Assembly: GCA_033557685.1 (NCBI GenBank) | Contig: JAWQRN010000357.1 | Location: 1-30,854, forward strand | Direction of reading: 5' to 3' | Origin: Sperchopsis tessellata | Lineage: Eukaryota > Arthropoda > Insecta > Coleoptera > Hydrophilidae | Length of the DNA: 30,854 bases | Translations under genes and position numbers: made by a program | Notes under the pieces: model-generated | The model's input: the letters and a program-made list of their open reading frames with translations, nothing else | Databases searched by the model: none | Told to the model about the DNA's origin: nothing | In this document: one piece after another, positions 9,641 to 19,639 of the stretch | Position numbering within the stretch: position 1 is the stretch's first letter | How the letters are laid out: each line of letters opens with the position of its first letter

Positions 9641-10395
9641 TTACTAAGTTCTTCGAATAAATTATCTCTTTCGCTGAGACTGAAAGGTCTGTGGACCAGA
9701 TAATTGACTACTGATAATTTCTGTGAGGACTGGTATGAAGATGTGACATGGAGGTACCTAGTATTGTGACTGGGCTTGTGATAGACTGAATGACCCAGTG
9801 TGCCATCAACACGCCTTACAACAAGGACGTCCAAGAAAGAGAGTCTCCTAGAAGCTTCAACTTCCATTGTAAATTAGATATTCGTATGGTTACTATTAAT
9901 GTACCGTAGGACATCATCAAGAGTCTTCAAACAATAAGGTCATACAACAAAAGTGGTACCTACATACCTAAACCAAAATTTCGGTTTCAGGGAAGCAGAT
10001 GCTAAAACATCTTCCTCGAAAGCCTCTATAAAAATGTTTGCGATGATCGTAGAAATTGAAGATCGCATCGCAGCACCAAAGATTTGTTCATACAATTCGC
10101 CATGAAACATAACGTATGTAGATCTCAGGCATACGTCTGCTAAGTCGGCTGTAGCAGATGGTACAGACTTGCTAGCCAGTATGGCGAATAGTCTGAATGC
10201 AGTCGTGGAAAAGAACTTTTGTGAATAGAGAAACTACATCCAAACTAACAAGTAGATCGTTTTTGTTACGAACTGTATTAAAAGTTTTTGATGTATGATG
10301 ACGATGTTCTAATTAACTGGCTGAGTTGGGGAGTAGGAAATTTGTCCAGCTGGTAGGTGGGAGATCCAATGGCACTAATAAAAGGTCGTAGTGGC
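9605..10395 (-). pseudogene. Penelope-like element reverse transcriptase (PLE-1), broken
   Basis: This is the RT of a Penelope-like retroelement. Blocks in minus-strand order are SAIGSPTYQLDKFPTPQLSQ (about 10372-10310), DLLVSLDVVSLFTKV (10259-10215; motif A with the catalytic Asp), a shifted frame with YEQIFGAAMRSSISTIIANI then FIEAFEEDVLASA (about 10110-9985), FWFRYVGTTFVV (about 9974-9945) and, from 9867, RRLSFLDVLVVRRVDGTLGH then SVYHKPSHNTRYLHV. The catalytic YVDD box has become YVGT, and AMGSP has become AMRSS. Stops and frameshifts add to this. No GIY-YIG domain follows: the element ends in the LINE scrap near 9605-9640. Confidence 0.9.
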
Positions 10396-10594
10396 ACTAC
10401 CGGTTAGTGGATTTTCTAGAGGTCTTACGAACTATCGGTATCCTATCGACCGATAGGAGACTGTTATGTCGAAAGAGGATACTAGCATACCGAGTAGAAT
10501 CCCGTCTGGTGCTTGGCCGCTACATATAAGTCGGCGCACAAGGGGCCAAATCAGTCTATGAGTAACATATTTGGTCCTACCTGTCTATCGTTAT

Positions 10595-10760
10595 TTAGCA
10601 CTTTTTAGAGCTACATCACAGTCTACAATTAGCAATTTTCAGATATTCATGGCAATCTACACTTAGCACTTTTAAGAGCTATGTCTTGATAAAGTCCTTT
10701 GCAACGGTTGAAAAAAGTCGGTGAAAACAAAAACTAACACGTGGTAATCTTTCGGAAAAC
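10595..10760 (+). repeat. PLE-associated dispersed repeat, copy 2
   Basis: It contains TAGCACTTTTTAGAGCTACAT, repeated as TTAGCACTTTTAAGAGCTATG, then TCTTGATAAAGTCCTTTGC and a decayed AAAAAGTCGGTGAAAACAAA. The same order in better condition is seen on the minus strand at 21298-21510. It lies between the two oppositely oriented PLE reverse transcriptases and points towards the right-hand one. Confidence 0.65.
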
Positions 10761-10869
10761 CTGAAGATATCTACTGTAATTAAGGAACTGTCTATTTTAT
10801 AGCCTAATTTGTAAAATAAATATTTGCCGTATGTCGCCGTCCGTAACCGTAGAAAAAAAAAACACACAT

Positions 10870-11280
10870 GTTATCGAGGGTATCCACACACCTATAGGAG
10901 ACAACGATATCGTTTCTCTTCAAAAGGCGGTAAATCTGAGTAACTACGGGGAGTTTGAGTAGAGATGTCTTTGTGCAGGTTCATGAAGAAGGTATTTTAG
11001 ATGAGCACCTGAAGATAATTCTTACTATAAGCGATCTAACGAATAAGCCTTATTTAAAAAAAAACTTTCGAAGGACAAGGGTGAAGTCAGAGCTCTGTAT
11101 AAGAGAGAGTCGAAAAGAGCTTATTTATGGGACATTGGACGAACAGAGAAGTAGGGAATAAACTACCAGTTCGGTAAAACTCGAACTTAAAAGAATTCTG
11201 ACCATCTCTATGTTTAGGCAGGTTCACAGTAAGCAAAATATTTGTATGAAGATTTTCGAAGTGCAAATTGCTGATAGCGC
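10870..11280 (+). other. unassigned sequence, possibly N-terminal part of PLE-2
   Basis: The open frame 10955-11161 (VHEEGILDEHLKIILTISDL and a basic stretch) is charged and lies just upstream, on the same strand, as the PLE-2 RT. Its position would suit the N-terminal region of that element, but I see no diagnostic motif. Confidence 0.25.
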
Positions 11281-11322
11281 ATTTCTTATGCTTTCTTTTA
11301 ATATTTTTAACCTCTGACGTAT

Positions 11323-11949
11323 CGGATGTGGAGGCTGCCTTTATGGCTGAAGCAGAATTTGTATAATTTTAATGACGAAATTTTTACACGTCTCCTCGGT
11401 TTGGTGATGGGATGTAGAATTAGCCTTTCAGAAATATTTATGTATTATTTGAAGAGACTTCTGTTTGTTCAAGATCTTTAATGTGTGCCATTTATCAAGT
11501 TCTGGTACAGATATGTGGATGACATATTCTGTTTGATAACTGGGATAGTCTTAATAATATTTGACCTTCTTCAAGTGCTCAACACCCTCCTTGTAAATAT
11601 TTTATTTGCATTGGCGGTTGTAAAAGACATGTCTGCATATTTGGACTTGTTTATACATAGAGATACTCAGAATTTTTTAAGTTCGATTAATATATTAGCT
11701 CTTTTTAACTCTCGTTTCCACAGAGCTCTCTCTATATCCTTGTCCATCGAAACAAAAGTCACTTCAAACTTCGCTACAGACCCAGACATCATATATATAT
11801 GTTTTATATTGGCTCAATATATGGAGAATTATCTTTTCTCCTCCTATGGTCCTAGTATGAACGTCAATGAGATGCAATCTCCCCCTACTCTTTTGATGTC
11901 GATGCTATCATCTCTGTTAATGTCTGATCCCTTTGTAAACCGTCAGTGA
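11323..11949 (+). pseudogene. Penelope-like reverse transcriptase (PLE-2), YVDD retained
   Basis: This is an RT of a different PLE lineage from PLE-1. In one frame from about 11323 it reads WLKQNLYNFNDEIFTRLLGL then VMGCRISLSEIFMYYLKRLL, an in-frame TAA at 11479-11481, then FIKFWYRYVDDIFCLITG with an intact YVDD at 11512-11523, YLDLFIHRDTQNF (about 11640-11685) and LFNSRFHRALSISLSIETKV (about 11700-11760). The order GLVMG, YRYVDDIFC, LDL.I.RDT, HRALSI is that of arthropod PLE RTs. A deletion lies between RDTQNF and LFNSRF, where the IYRKPT block should be. No endonuclease domain is visible downstream. Confidence 0.8.
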
Positions 11950-13212
11950 GTCTTGTCATCTTTGACGACTTTCCACTTTTGTGTGCGTGTTTGATGTTTA
12001 AAAAATCCCAAGTATGTTTATATTATTCCTTCCTCCATATATTTTAACTGCATTTCTAATTTTTTTAGAGGCAGGTGATTGAATACTTACGCTCCGAAAA
12101 CAGCCACTCTTAATTACTTATTTTAATTGAAATATATTGTGGAATACAATATCCTGCATTGTAACGATGTCACTGCCAGATAAAATACTGGAATGCTGAT
12201 TAAAATATTTTTCATCAAACATTTTGCCAAACTGAATATTTTTAGGCGACTCACGATCTGTAGATTTTTTTCAGTATTCAGTACGTGCCGCAGATTCAGG
12301 ATTTCATTGTTTTAGCTGCGGGAGAAAGAAAATGAATCGCAACTTTTCTACTGTTTGCTAATGCTCAATTATTGTCGCAGGCCTAACTTGAAAATAAAAG
12401 TTTACGCTTTGCCGATCTTTCGGGGAAAAGGCATCTTTGAGCTTTTTCTTATATCCAATAGGCACGGAATTGCTTTCATTTATATTTAACATCGGATATT
12501 AAAAATAAATTTACAAAAGATGTACATACTGCATACGAATAGTTTTTGATAATAAAAAAATAATTTTTAGGAGTAGTATTATTTTTCAATTCTTGTGTTC
12601 GTGTTTTTTGTATAATAGGTATTAACTTGAAAAGCAAAATGCGTATTTTGAACTTCTTGCAATATTAACTAAATTCCCCCCTTCCTTTTATTTTGAACAC
12701 CATGTTTATAAGCGACGGAATCAGTTACGACTACATGTCGCCAGAGTGTAAATTTGTTTTGGTAGGCAGGGTTCAAATGTCGATGTATCTTGCTTACGGA
12801 TGCTTGTAATAGTTTTGTAATGAACGGGTATAATATCTATTGCGGAAAAGGGTCCGGTGGTTGGGTTTCTCAGTAAATCTACATAGAATTAACGTTTTCT
12901 TTCATAATTATAAAATTGAGCAAACAAACTTATTTTTTTTAAATTTATTTATTTAACGTGAAAATCTAGAATTCTCAACGAAATAGAGTTTAACCTTCAC
13001 GTGGTATCAGTCGCCTACCATATAGGGACCCACCGGTTACCTCTCTACCGTAAGACATTTATTGCTTGATATTAATAAAAAACGACCCCTCTGCTTACTT
13101 ATTATCTGCAGAACCTGGTTCCCCAACCAAATAGCTAGCAACAGATTTGCTGAGGAGGCACATATTCAGTTTCATCAAGTTATGTTATGAGAGTTATGGA
13201 AGTAAACTTACT
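11950..13212. other. no gene recognised
   Basis: This is AT-rich sequence with short frames. A frame near 12990-13070 (HVVSVAYHIGTHRLPLYRKT) is protein-like but unrecognised. The gypsy similarity begins only at about 13213. Confidence 0.4.
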
Positions 13213-13711
13213 TAAGTAAACGCCGATAATCTGTCAAGAAGACCTTGTCCATTGGAGTGTAAACATTGCCAACGCCTGGATTAAAGAACAGAGATGCTGG
13301 CAGTCTCTTGTACAACAGTCGAGGTGGAAGGATGGACGGATGATGACATAAAAAGAGCACAAGAAGAAGACCAAGACCAATGACCAATTCTGAACTGGAA
13401 GCAATTACGGCGATGACCAGCATGGGCAGAAGTTGCCAACCATAGCCAAGCAGTGAACGACGTACTGGGCACAGTGGAGCTCATTGAATACCGAAAACGG
13501 ATTACTGAAGATGGTAAAAGGATTATTGAAAAGGGTCTTAGATAACGAAGATGGAGATGAAAACACTATACAGCTGGTGCAGTCCAAAAAGAAAAGACAA
13601 AACACGTTGGACGAACTACATAACGGGAGTTCTGGAGCACAATTAGGCGTAATAGAGAAGATTGTCACAACTGTGCAGCAACTAATGGTCCGAGATGAAA
13701 GATAAAGGCTC
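13213..13711 (+). pseudogene. Ty3/gypsy pol: RNase H end and integrase zinc-binding domain
   Basis: The element becomes readable at VNADNLSRRPCPLECKHCQR (about 13216-13275), the sequence that closes the RNase H region of gypsy polyproteins (NADALSRRPC). GWTDDDIKRAQEEDQDQ (about 13330-13380) follows. A second frame continues with TENGLLKMVKGLLKRVLDNE and LDELHNGSSGAQLGVIEK (about 13487-13660), the start of the HHCC zinc-binding domain, with the second His replaced by Gln. The CxxC half survives as DCHNCAATNGPR from 13660, but about 25 residues between the two halves are missing. Everything upstream (gag, protease, RT) is absent. Confidence 0.85.
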
Positions 13712-13713
13712 AG

Positions 13714-14550
13714 ATGCAACAGTGTAGCGAAGGTAGCCCTTTCCAGAGAATTGCTATAGACATAACTGGGACTTTCCCAGAAACTGATACTGGCAACAAA
13801 TATATACTGGTTGGCATGAATAATTTCCCTAAATGGCGTAAAGCATATGCCCTACTGAACCAGGAAGCCTCAATAGTAGCAGAACAGGTAGTTAGGGAGT
13901 TCTTCAGTAGATTTGGGATACCTCTGGAACTCCATTCTGATCAAAAACTTTGAATCAGCGTTGTTCCAGGACACCGGCAAAATACTTGGGATAAGGAAGA
14001 CTCGAACTACACCATTACACTCTCATTATGAGCGAATGGTAGAGCGATTGAATCGAACCATGTGTATATACCTATTCAAAGTTGTGTCCGAACATCAAAG
14101 AGATTGGGAAAAGTATATCCATCTACCTACCGCTCGGCTGTTAAAGAAATAGCTCAGCAAACTGCAGCTACAGTGATTTTCGGAAGAGAAATGAGATTTC
14201 CTGGAGACTTGATTCTTGGCAGCCAGCCAGATGAACATGAACCAAGTGATAATTATGTCGACAACCTTAGAAGGAAGATGGACGACATTCATAAACATGT
14301 CCGAATCAACATCCAGATTGCAAGCGATATAATGAAGGAGAGATACGATTTGCGAGCCGACGCTGGAAGATTCAAGGAAGGCGATCTAGTCTGGCTGTAT
14401 AATCCACAACGCCGGAAAGGTATATGTCCCAATTGGCAATCAACCTGGGTAGGACCATATGAAGTAGAAAAGAAAATTAACGACATGATCTACCGAATCA
14501 AGAAACCAGCAAGATGAAAACCGAAAGTCATACACTACAATCGGTTAGAC
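13714..14550 (+). pseudogene. Ty3/gypsy integrase, frameshifted
   Basis: This is the integrase core (rve fold) of a Ty3/gypsy retrotransposon. The first frame gives SPFQRIAIDITGTFPETDTG, with the first catalytic Asp at 13759-13761, up to the second in LHSDQ (about 13945). A frameshift follows and FESALFQ...RKTRTTPLHSHYERMV continues from about 13950, with the catalytic Glu in MVERLNRT. A second shift near 14130-14150 leads to AATVIFGREMRFPGDLI, EGDLVWLYNPQRRKGICPNW and WVGPYEVEKKINDMIYRIKK, the chromodomain-like gypsy C-terminal region. A TGA at 14515-14517 is followed in frame by KPKVIHYNRL. The three catalytic positions survive, but the reading frame does not. Confidence 0.92.
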
Positions 14551-14559
14551 CTATATACC

Positions 14560-15045
14560 AGCTTCCAAGAAGAACATCGTCGGATAGAGAAGTTGCAAAA
14601 CCAGGACGAAGACGAGGAGTTCGAGTCATTCTTGAAGATTAAGAAAGGCCATCAGCTAGATTTCAACGAGTTGACAAAGCAAGGAGATCTGCTTGGTACC
14701 AAATATAAATGGTCACTGGAGCACTTGTAGCAGCTGATTTGAAGATGTCCCGGGGTATTGCCACGGAGTTCCGCACGCGATTCCAGGGACTTGAAGAACT
14801 GCATAACCAAGTCGAATCTGGTCAGCAAGGCTTGCAGTTGGGTGATCAAGACCGATTTATTTCTTATTTGGTCACGAAGATGAAGTCTTATCTGTGGTTA
14901 ACCTACCGAAGTGACTACTCAACAGCAAGATTGACAGAAACTAGCCATTCCAAGACTTAGGTGTGGACTTGACCTACTGAGCTGGGAAGTGGTCCGAAAT
15001 TCATCTCTAACGATTCCGATGTGAATATTGTTGCGTATCACTTAC
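14560..15045 (+). pseudogene. macro domain (TARG1/OARD1 type) at the C-terminus of the gypsy polyprotein
   Basis: After the integrase the same frame runs on through an acidic linker (DEDEEFESFLKIKKGHQLDF) to KQGDLLGTKYKWSLEHL. After a one-base shift it continues as VAADLKMSRGIATEFRTRFQ, then DRFISYLVTKMKSY. Another shift gives LAIPRLRCGLDLLSWEVVRN (14941-15000) and a third gives DSDVNIVAYHLP (from 15012). Block order and content match the macro-domain fold of TARG1/OARD1-type ADP-ribose hydrolases: GDL start, DxxMSxGIA loop, YLVTK, PR.xCGLD.L.W and a final D.xI..Y.L strand. The Lys of LVTK and the Asp of CGLD correspond to the catalytic pair known in human TARG1. The domain lies inside the element, before the 3' LTR. 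That it was active in the parent is inference. Confidence 0.8.
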
Positions 15046-15203
15046 CATCGAGACAACTTCGTACCAAGAACAATGTGGACTGTTATTTCTACAATTATTC
15101 AATGTGTGAAAGAGGTAAAGCTTGTGACTATCGACACGAACCATCGGCGAGAGGAACTAATTCTTCAGTAAACTTTGAAGACGACGACGTTGTCAACAGT
15201 TAA
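15012..15203 (+). pseudogene. CCCH zinc finger tail of the gypsy polyprotein
   Basis: Continuing directly from the last macro-domain strand, the frame reads VDCYFYNYSMCERGKACDYR then HEP. The spacing C-x7-C-x5-C-x3-H fits the CCCH zinc-finger class, usually RNA-binding (compare C-x7/8-C-x5-C-x3-H). An acidic tail, VNFEDDDVVNS, ends at TAA 15201-15203, 116 bp before the 3' LTR. The finger itself is uninterrupted, so all four metal ligands are intact. Its role in the element (RNA packaging or targeting) is unknown. Confidence 0.75.
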
Positions 15204-15307
15204 ATTGCAGCCGGCGCCATTTTAACATCCACATAAGAACAGAAATTCTTTGTTTTTGGGAAGGCCTTTTCAAGCATGCGTGCAGGTGTTCGAGACGAAC
15301 AGAATTA

Positions 15308-15319
15308 AGAAGCGGGAAA
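15308..15319 (+). promoter_or_regulatory. candidate polypurine tract
   Basis: The purine run AAGAAGCGGGAAA, with one interrupting C, directly precedes TGTTACG. This is where a gypsy element places the primer for plus-strand DNA synthesis. Confidence 0.55.
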
Positions 15320-15574
15320 TGTTACGAAACTACTGCAAAGTGTCTGCGCTATACTGAGCGTCCAAAATAATCTATCCGTCGCTGGACCATAGCGGATGTT
15401 CAATCGGCCTACCTCGTCCACTCCAGATATGTTCCAGCAAAATTATCGCCTTCATATAAAGCGGAGAGCCAGTGGGAACAGGGTCAGTCGATAGCCAGTT
15501 ATATATGCCCGCGGCATTATATATAACCATTATAATAGAGTTGTATTGTATTGAGTTAAAATAAACTCAACACA
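15320..15574 (+). repeat. gypsy 3' LTR, right end approximate
   Basis: The LTR starts with TGTTACG right after the polypurine tract. It contains a TATA-like CATATAAAGC near 15453 and a polyadenylation signal AATAAA near 15560 inside the small hairpin TTGAGTT-AAAATA-AACTCAA. The right end is set at the CA of CTCAACACA and is uncertain. No 5' LTR copy is seen upstream, consistent with the missing gag-RT half. Confidence 0.6.
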
Positions 15575-15599
15575 TTAAAATAAAAATATTTAAAACTTA

Positions 15600-18500
15600 G
15601 CTACAAAAAAAGCTCTATCAAGAAATGTTGCTTAGTAATCAGTTTACTACAAATTGATGTAAAAATGTAGTCAACATTCAAAATTGCAAAGTAGAAAATT
15701 AATTTTATGCTTAAAAATTATATAATATTTATATAAAAGTCCAAAATTGGTAACTATATATTCCATTGTAGCATAAATAAACACGAATGGAGATTATATT
15801 AGTTATTATTATAAGTATTTATATAGGTACTTCAAAATAGCATAGACATTTTTTCTCGCAATAATGTTATTACATTTGTAGGTGGTTGATAATTAGATGA
15901 GGAAGATGCGCGAAAAGATAGTGATATATCTAGATCCATCTGCGGGTGTGAATCTGTTCATATTTGTTTCAGTGAATAATTTTGAGGTTATGGCAGTATC
16001 TGATATTGTTAGCGAACCTGTCGCTACTATTATATACATATAGTGTCGACATACAGACATTAAAGACTATTTCGATCTTATTATTGTCCAAAATTTTACA
16101 GATTTGTGAGTTTGTTTAGTGTACGAGAGGAATTCGTTCAGTTGACCGCAAAGCTGCAATCTGTACAAATAGATTTGGATATAACTTTTCTCGGGGTAGA
16201 TGTACTATAGCTGTTTTTTTTTTTAATTAGCAAGAGTGATTTTTAAAATGTCGGGTGAAAAGTCGACCTGTGCACATAATGTCAAAATAACTGCAAATCA
16301 CATTTCAGTTTTTTTAAGGCGCTTTATTTGATCACTCCAATTAGAAAAAAAACAACACACCATAAAAGTTTTGTAGAAAACTATGTAACAATTGAAAACT
16401 AATGTCAAGAGCAAAATCTAAATCAGTATTATATGATTTTCTTGTTGATATGAGAATTTTGGAGAAAGTATGGTTCTGAACAATATGAACAACAATGAGA
16501 ATGTTTTATTTCTAAATTTAAGTAAAGCACAATTATGCAGTAGGGTGGGTTAGGTAACCACTATTGAAAAGAGTAAATAACACGAATTTAGAAAAGAAGT
16601 TCATTTTAGCCAAACCAATACGTTTTTATATACGTTAAAAGAAATACTATGCACATGTTTTTCTGGTATGTAATTATGAAGGGCGTTATTTTAGACCAGC
16701 TAATGATCAAATTAATGTCAACAGGTAGGACTAATTCATCATGTCTTGCACTAATGACCGTGGCGACAGCCCAATTGGTAAGTACCTACGTAAATCTTCA
16801 GTGTTAAATGATACCTAGAAAATTTCTAATTATCTGCATGCAAGACCCCAATTAGGCATCCTGAAATATGAAACTGCATTATATTTGAGGGTGCGGCAGA
16901 TGCTCTGTTTCATTACTGATAGAAAAATGATCCGGTTTAAGGGTGTACGGTGATGTTTACTGCCGCTAGACGAGCTTTATATCTCATCATGCCTTTGTGA
17001 ATTATTCAACTATATCGACAAAATCTGAAACGACAAAAATATTTTATTTAATAGAGCTATAAACATAGTAACGGAAATAATTTCTCCAAATAAGGCCCTC
17101 TAAAATGAAATATCACATGTTATAAAATTAAACTTAGAATGTGATATAATTCACACTAAAACAAAAACGGGATATTGAATTATATAGCAACATTATTTTA
17201 GTAGTTGACCTATTTACTTGTTATAGTCTACATTTCAAAATATTCGAGGTTCTCTGTTGATAAGTTTAAGTATTAATGCGATATTGAAGCGCAAAAAAAT
17301 ATTACTAGATCAATTTATTTTCTTACACAACAAATGTAATCAACATCTAAAGGCAGATTAAATATTGTGAATGGATACAAGGTTTCTGTGCAGTTTCTTT
17401 CCATGAGAATCCAGCAGTAGTGACGCGATGTTTTTCGCACCACATACACACATTTCTTTTTTATTATACATGTGGAAGATAAAAGTATCATAGGGTTGAT
17501 ACTTTTCGATATTTTTATAAATTGTAGATTAAACATAAAGCCTACACAAATGAATGAATTTTTAAGAAGTTTTCAAGCTAACAAATTAACCCTGTAAATA
17601 ATATATAAGTATATATGTGATGATGAAGTCTTAATGACAGAATCACATGTCCACTGCAATTCGGCTTGTTTCCATTAAATGTTGCCCAACAAATTTGATT
17701 TCTGCAATATATTAATTGACTTGGCCGGTTTGTACGATATTTGATTTATCAAATATTAAAATAACACATTCATGTACGGCCAATGAAGCTATAAATGCTT
17801 ATTAATATATACTGTTATTCTATGTATCGAGATTAGCTCAGTAGATAAAATAAGTGTTTTTTATTGAAAAGTATTAACATCTGCCGAAGGCGGTTGCAAG
17901 AAAAAAATGAATATACCTAGCAGTTTTAATAGGAAAATAATTATCGAAAAATTCTACTAAATAAGAGAAAGGATAATAGTTGAATACATGTTTTAAAGGA
18001 AGGTATAATTATTCTATAAGATATGTATTCTCAACTAATTTAAGTGTAATACGTGCTGGTTACATGGTTGTCGAAATCAGTGTTGTACTATCGAAAGCTA
18101 AATGGGAAACGAGGTAATATTGTATTCATAACGGTCATACTGGAAACCAGATTATGAACTTTATTATAATTAGCAGTTTAACAATTAATATTGTACCAAT
18201 ATCGAACAGAAGTATTGGTATTATCGGCTGCACTAAATAGTATTGGTAGGTAGAGATACCTGTTAATTTAACCAACAATGAACAATCATAAATTGAAATT
18301 ATCCAAATGTACGTTTATAATACGTTAATAAAAAAGTATAAAACATTTTTGCGAAACCAGAGAATTGCCCAATTTTCAGTAAAACGTAATTAAAAGCACT
18401 TGTTACTAAGCTAATTCCAACTTATTATTGCACAGTATGCATTTTGCGCTTACACAACTGCTAATATTATTACACCAGTTTCATACTTTTGTTTTATGGC

Positions 18501-18688
18501 GCCCGTTTCAACGCTGATACGAGAATAATGGCGCTTTACAGCCATTTTCAGCTACGCTTCTGAACAAGCTCTATGTAGCAATATTAATTTTCAATTATTT
18601 GCTTTATTACTGCAGTTTCCATTTCGCGTTCAGTATTTTTTGTTTGGAGGGCGGAGACAAGTAACGGAATTTTAATTGCTATTATGTA
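15600..18688. other. long AT-rich stretch, no gene recognised
   Basis: No domain, LTR or transposase is readable. Minor items are a 10-bp hairpin (17481-17490 with 17497-17506, loop TAGGGT), an ATG-plus-splice-donor-like segment at 16741-16783 and a weak tRNA-like A/B-box pair at 17833-17900. The minus-strand frame 17315-17536 has no recognisable domain. Confidence 0.45.
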
Positions 18689-18748
18689 ACGGTTTATGCC
18701 TATAACCATTGAATTATATTATTATAAACAAATATAGGCATAACCCGT
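18689..18748. repeat. 16-bp inverted repeat
   Basis: Positions 18689-18704 (containing TTATGCCTATA) pair with 18733-18748 with one mismatch around a 28-bp AT-rich spacer. Confidence 0.75.
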
Positions 18749-19330
18749 AGCTACTATGTGCCCGCATTAATGATACCTTTGAAGTTATATATATACATTT
18801 ACAATGTTATATAAGAACTTATTAAAAATATATACTTACCTATCTGTTGGTTTCAAGTTAAATAAAGCTCGTATTTAGTAGAGAAACGTCGATTGATAAA
18901 AATGTCAATGATTTTGCAAAGGTAACTTCAAGCATCATAGTAACAAATGTACTTTTATGTATATTTACTACATGTTGTTTTTTTCCGTTAAGACTATTTC
19001 ATTGTTAAATATTATAACGCACATAGCTTCAGCATATGTTATGTTCACATACAATAATTTATTCTGTACATAAAGCCTTGCATGATATAGTTTAATAAAT
19101 ACTTGGTTGATAGATAGATAGGTATTAAAAAGTGTTTTTGATAACTTTTATAGATAATTTATGTTACATTCTCTTTTTTTCATAATATTTCAGTATTATT
19201 AAATTTAAATATATCTTTTATTATATTAACATTTGACATATTTAAACTTTTACCCTTGACTACTAGCGTTGTTCTAGTATGTTAACGAATATGTTTTTGA
19301 GGAGTAGGGGTGTTCCATAATATATATAAA
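18749..19330. other. AT-rich stretch, no gene seen
   Basis: Only TA-rich sequence and short frames are present. It leads into the TATATATA tract that borders the hammerhead-bearing inverted repeat. Confidence 0.45.
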
Positions 19331-19385
19331 ACTAAAGATGGTCCAATAAAGAAACAACCAAATATTTAAAAACGTTTAGTCATAA

Positions 19386-19437
19386 ACTAGTCGACCGGTT
19401 TCGAGGCCTCACGCCTCATCTTCAGGACGGACTAGTT
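19386..19437 (-). ncRNA. hammerhead ribozyme, type I (minus strand)
   Basis: On the minus strand, the core CTGAAGA (19425-19419) is followed by T, stem II GAGGC (19417-19413), loop GTGAG, GCCTC (19407-19403), GAAA (19402-19399) and the palindrome ACCGGT. The cleavage triplet GTC is at 19395-19393. Stem I pairs GTC next to CTGAAGA with GAC after the cleavage site, then AACTA with TAGTT around a 4-nt bulge. All invariant core bases are present. Helix III is only one or two pairs in a monomer but can form six pairs between two RNAs because ACCGGT is self-complementary. Confidence 0.85.
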
Positions 19438-19513
19438 AATGAAGATAATAAAATAAAGAACAAATGATAACATGCAAAAGGCAACGCAACAGACTTATTT
19501 TATTATCTTTATT

Positions 19514-19566
19514 AACTAGTCCGTCCTGAAGATGAGGCGCGAGGCCTCGAAACCGGTTGACTAGTT
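19514..19566 (+). ncRNA. hammerhead ribozyme, type I (plus strand)
   Basis: The core CTGAAGA is at 19526-19532, stem II GAGGC 19534-19538 with GCCTC 19544-19548 (loop GCGAG), GAAA 19549-19552 and ACCGGT 19552-19557. The cleavage triplet is GTT at 19556-19558 in place of the GTC of the other copy. GTT still obeys the NUH rule but is usually cut more slowly. Stem I pairs 19523-19525 with 19559-19561 and 19514-19518 with 19562-19566. Confidence 0.85.
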
Positions 19567-19639
19567 TATGACTAAACGTTTTTAAATATTTGGTTGTTTC
19601 TTTATTGGACCATCTTTAATTATATATACCAGTATGTTA

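Larger units (their letters stand above)
19331..19620. mobile_element. inverted repeat of about 125-bp arms carrying two hammerhead ribozymes
   Basis: Arms 19331-19458 and about 19493-19620 are near-identical inverted copies with only a few differences, separated by about 34 bp. Outer ends read AAAGATGGTCCAATAAAG and its complement, flanked on both sides by TATATATA. Each arm holds one hammerhead motif facing outwards in its own orientation. Hammerheads of this minimal type with GAAACCGGTC are known from Penelope-like elements and retrozymes. No coding sequence lies between the arms, so this is a non-autonomous piece or two terminal repeats joined head to head. Confidence 0.85.

Noticed and set aside
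10679..10867. Minus-strand 62-residue frame
   Set aside because: It lies on the reverse of the PLE-associated repeat copy and has no motif.
13208..13719. Three minus-strand open frames over the gypsy zinc-binding region
   Set aside because: They are antisense shadows of the plus-strand pol sequence, which reads clearly as gypsy.
14095..14849. Minus-strand frames opposite the integrase and macro domain
   Set aside because: Antisense shadows; no recognisable domain.
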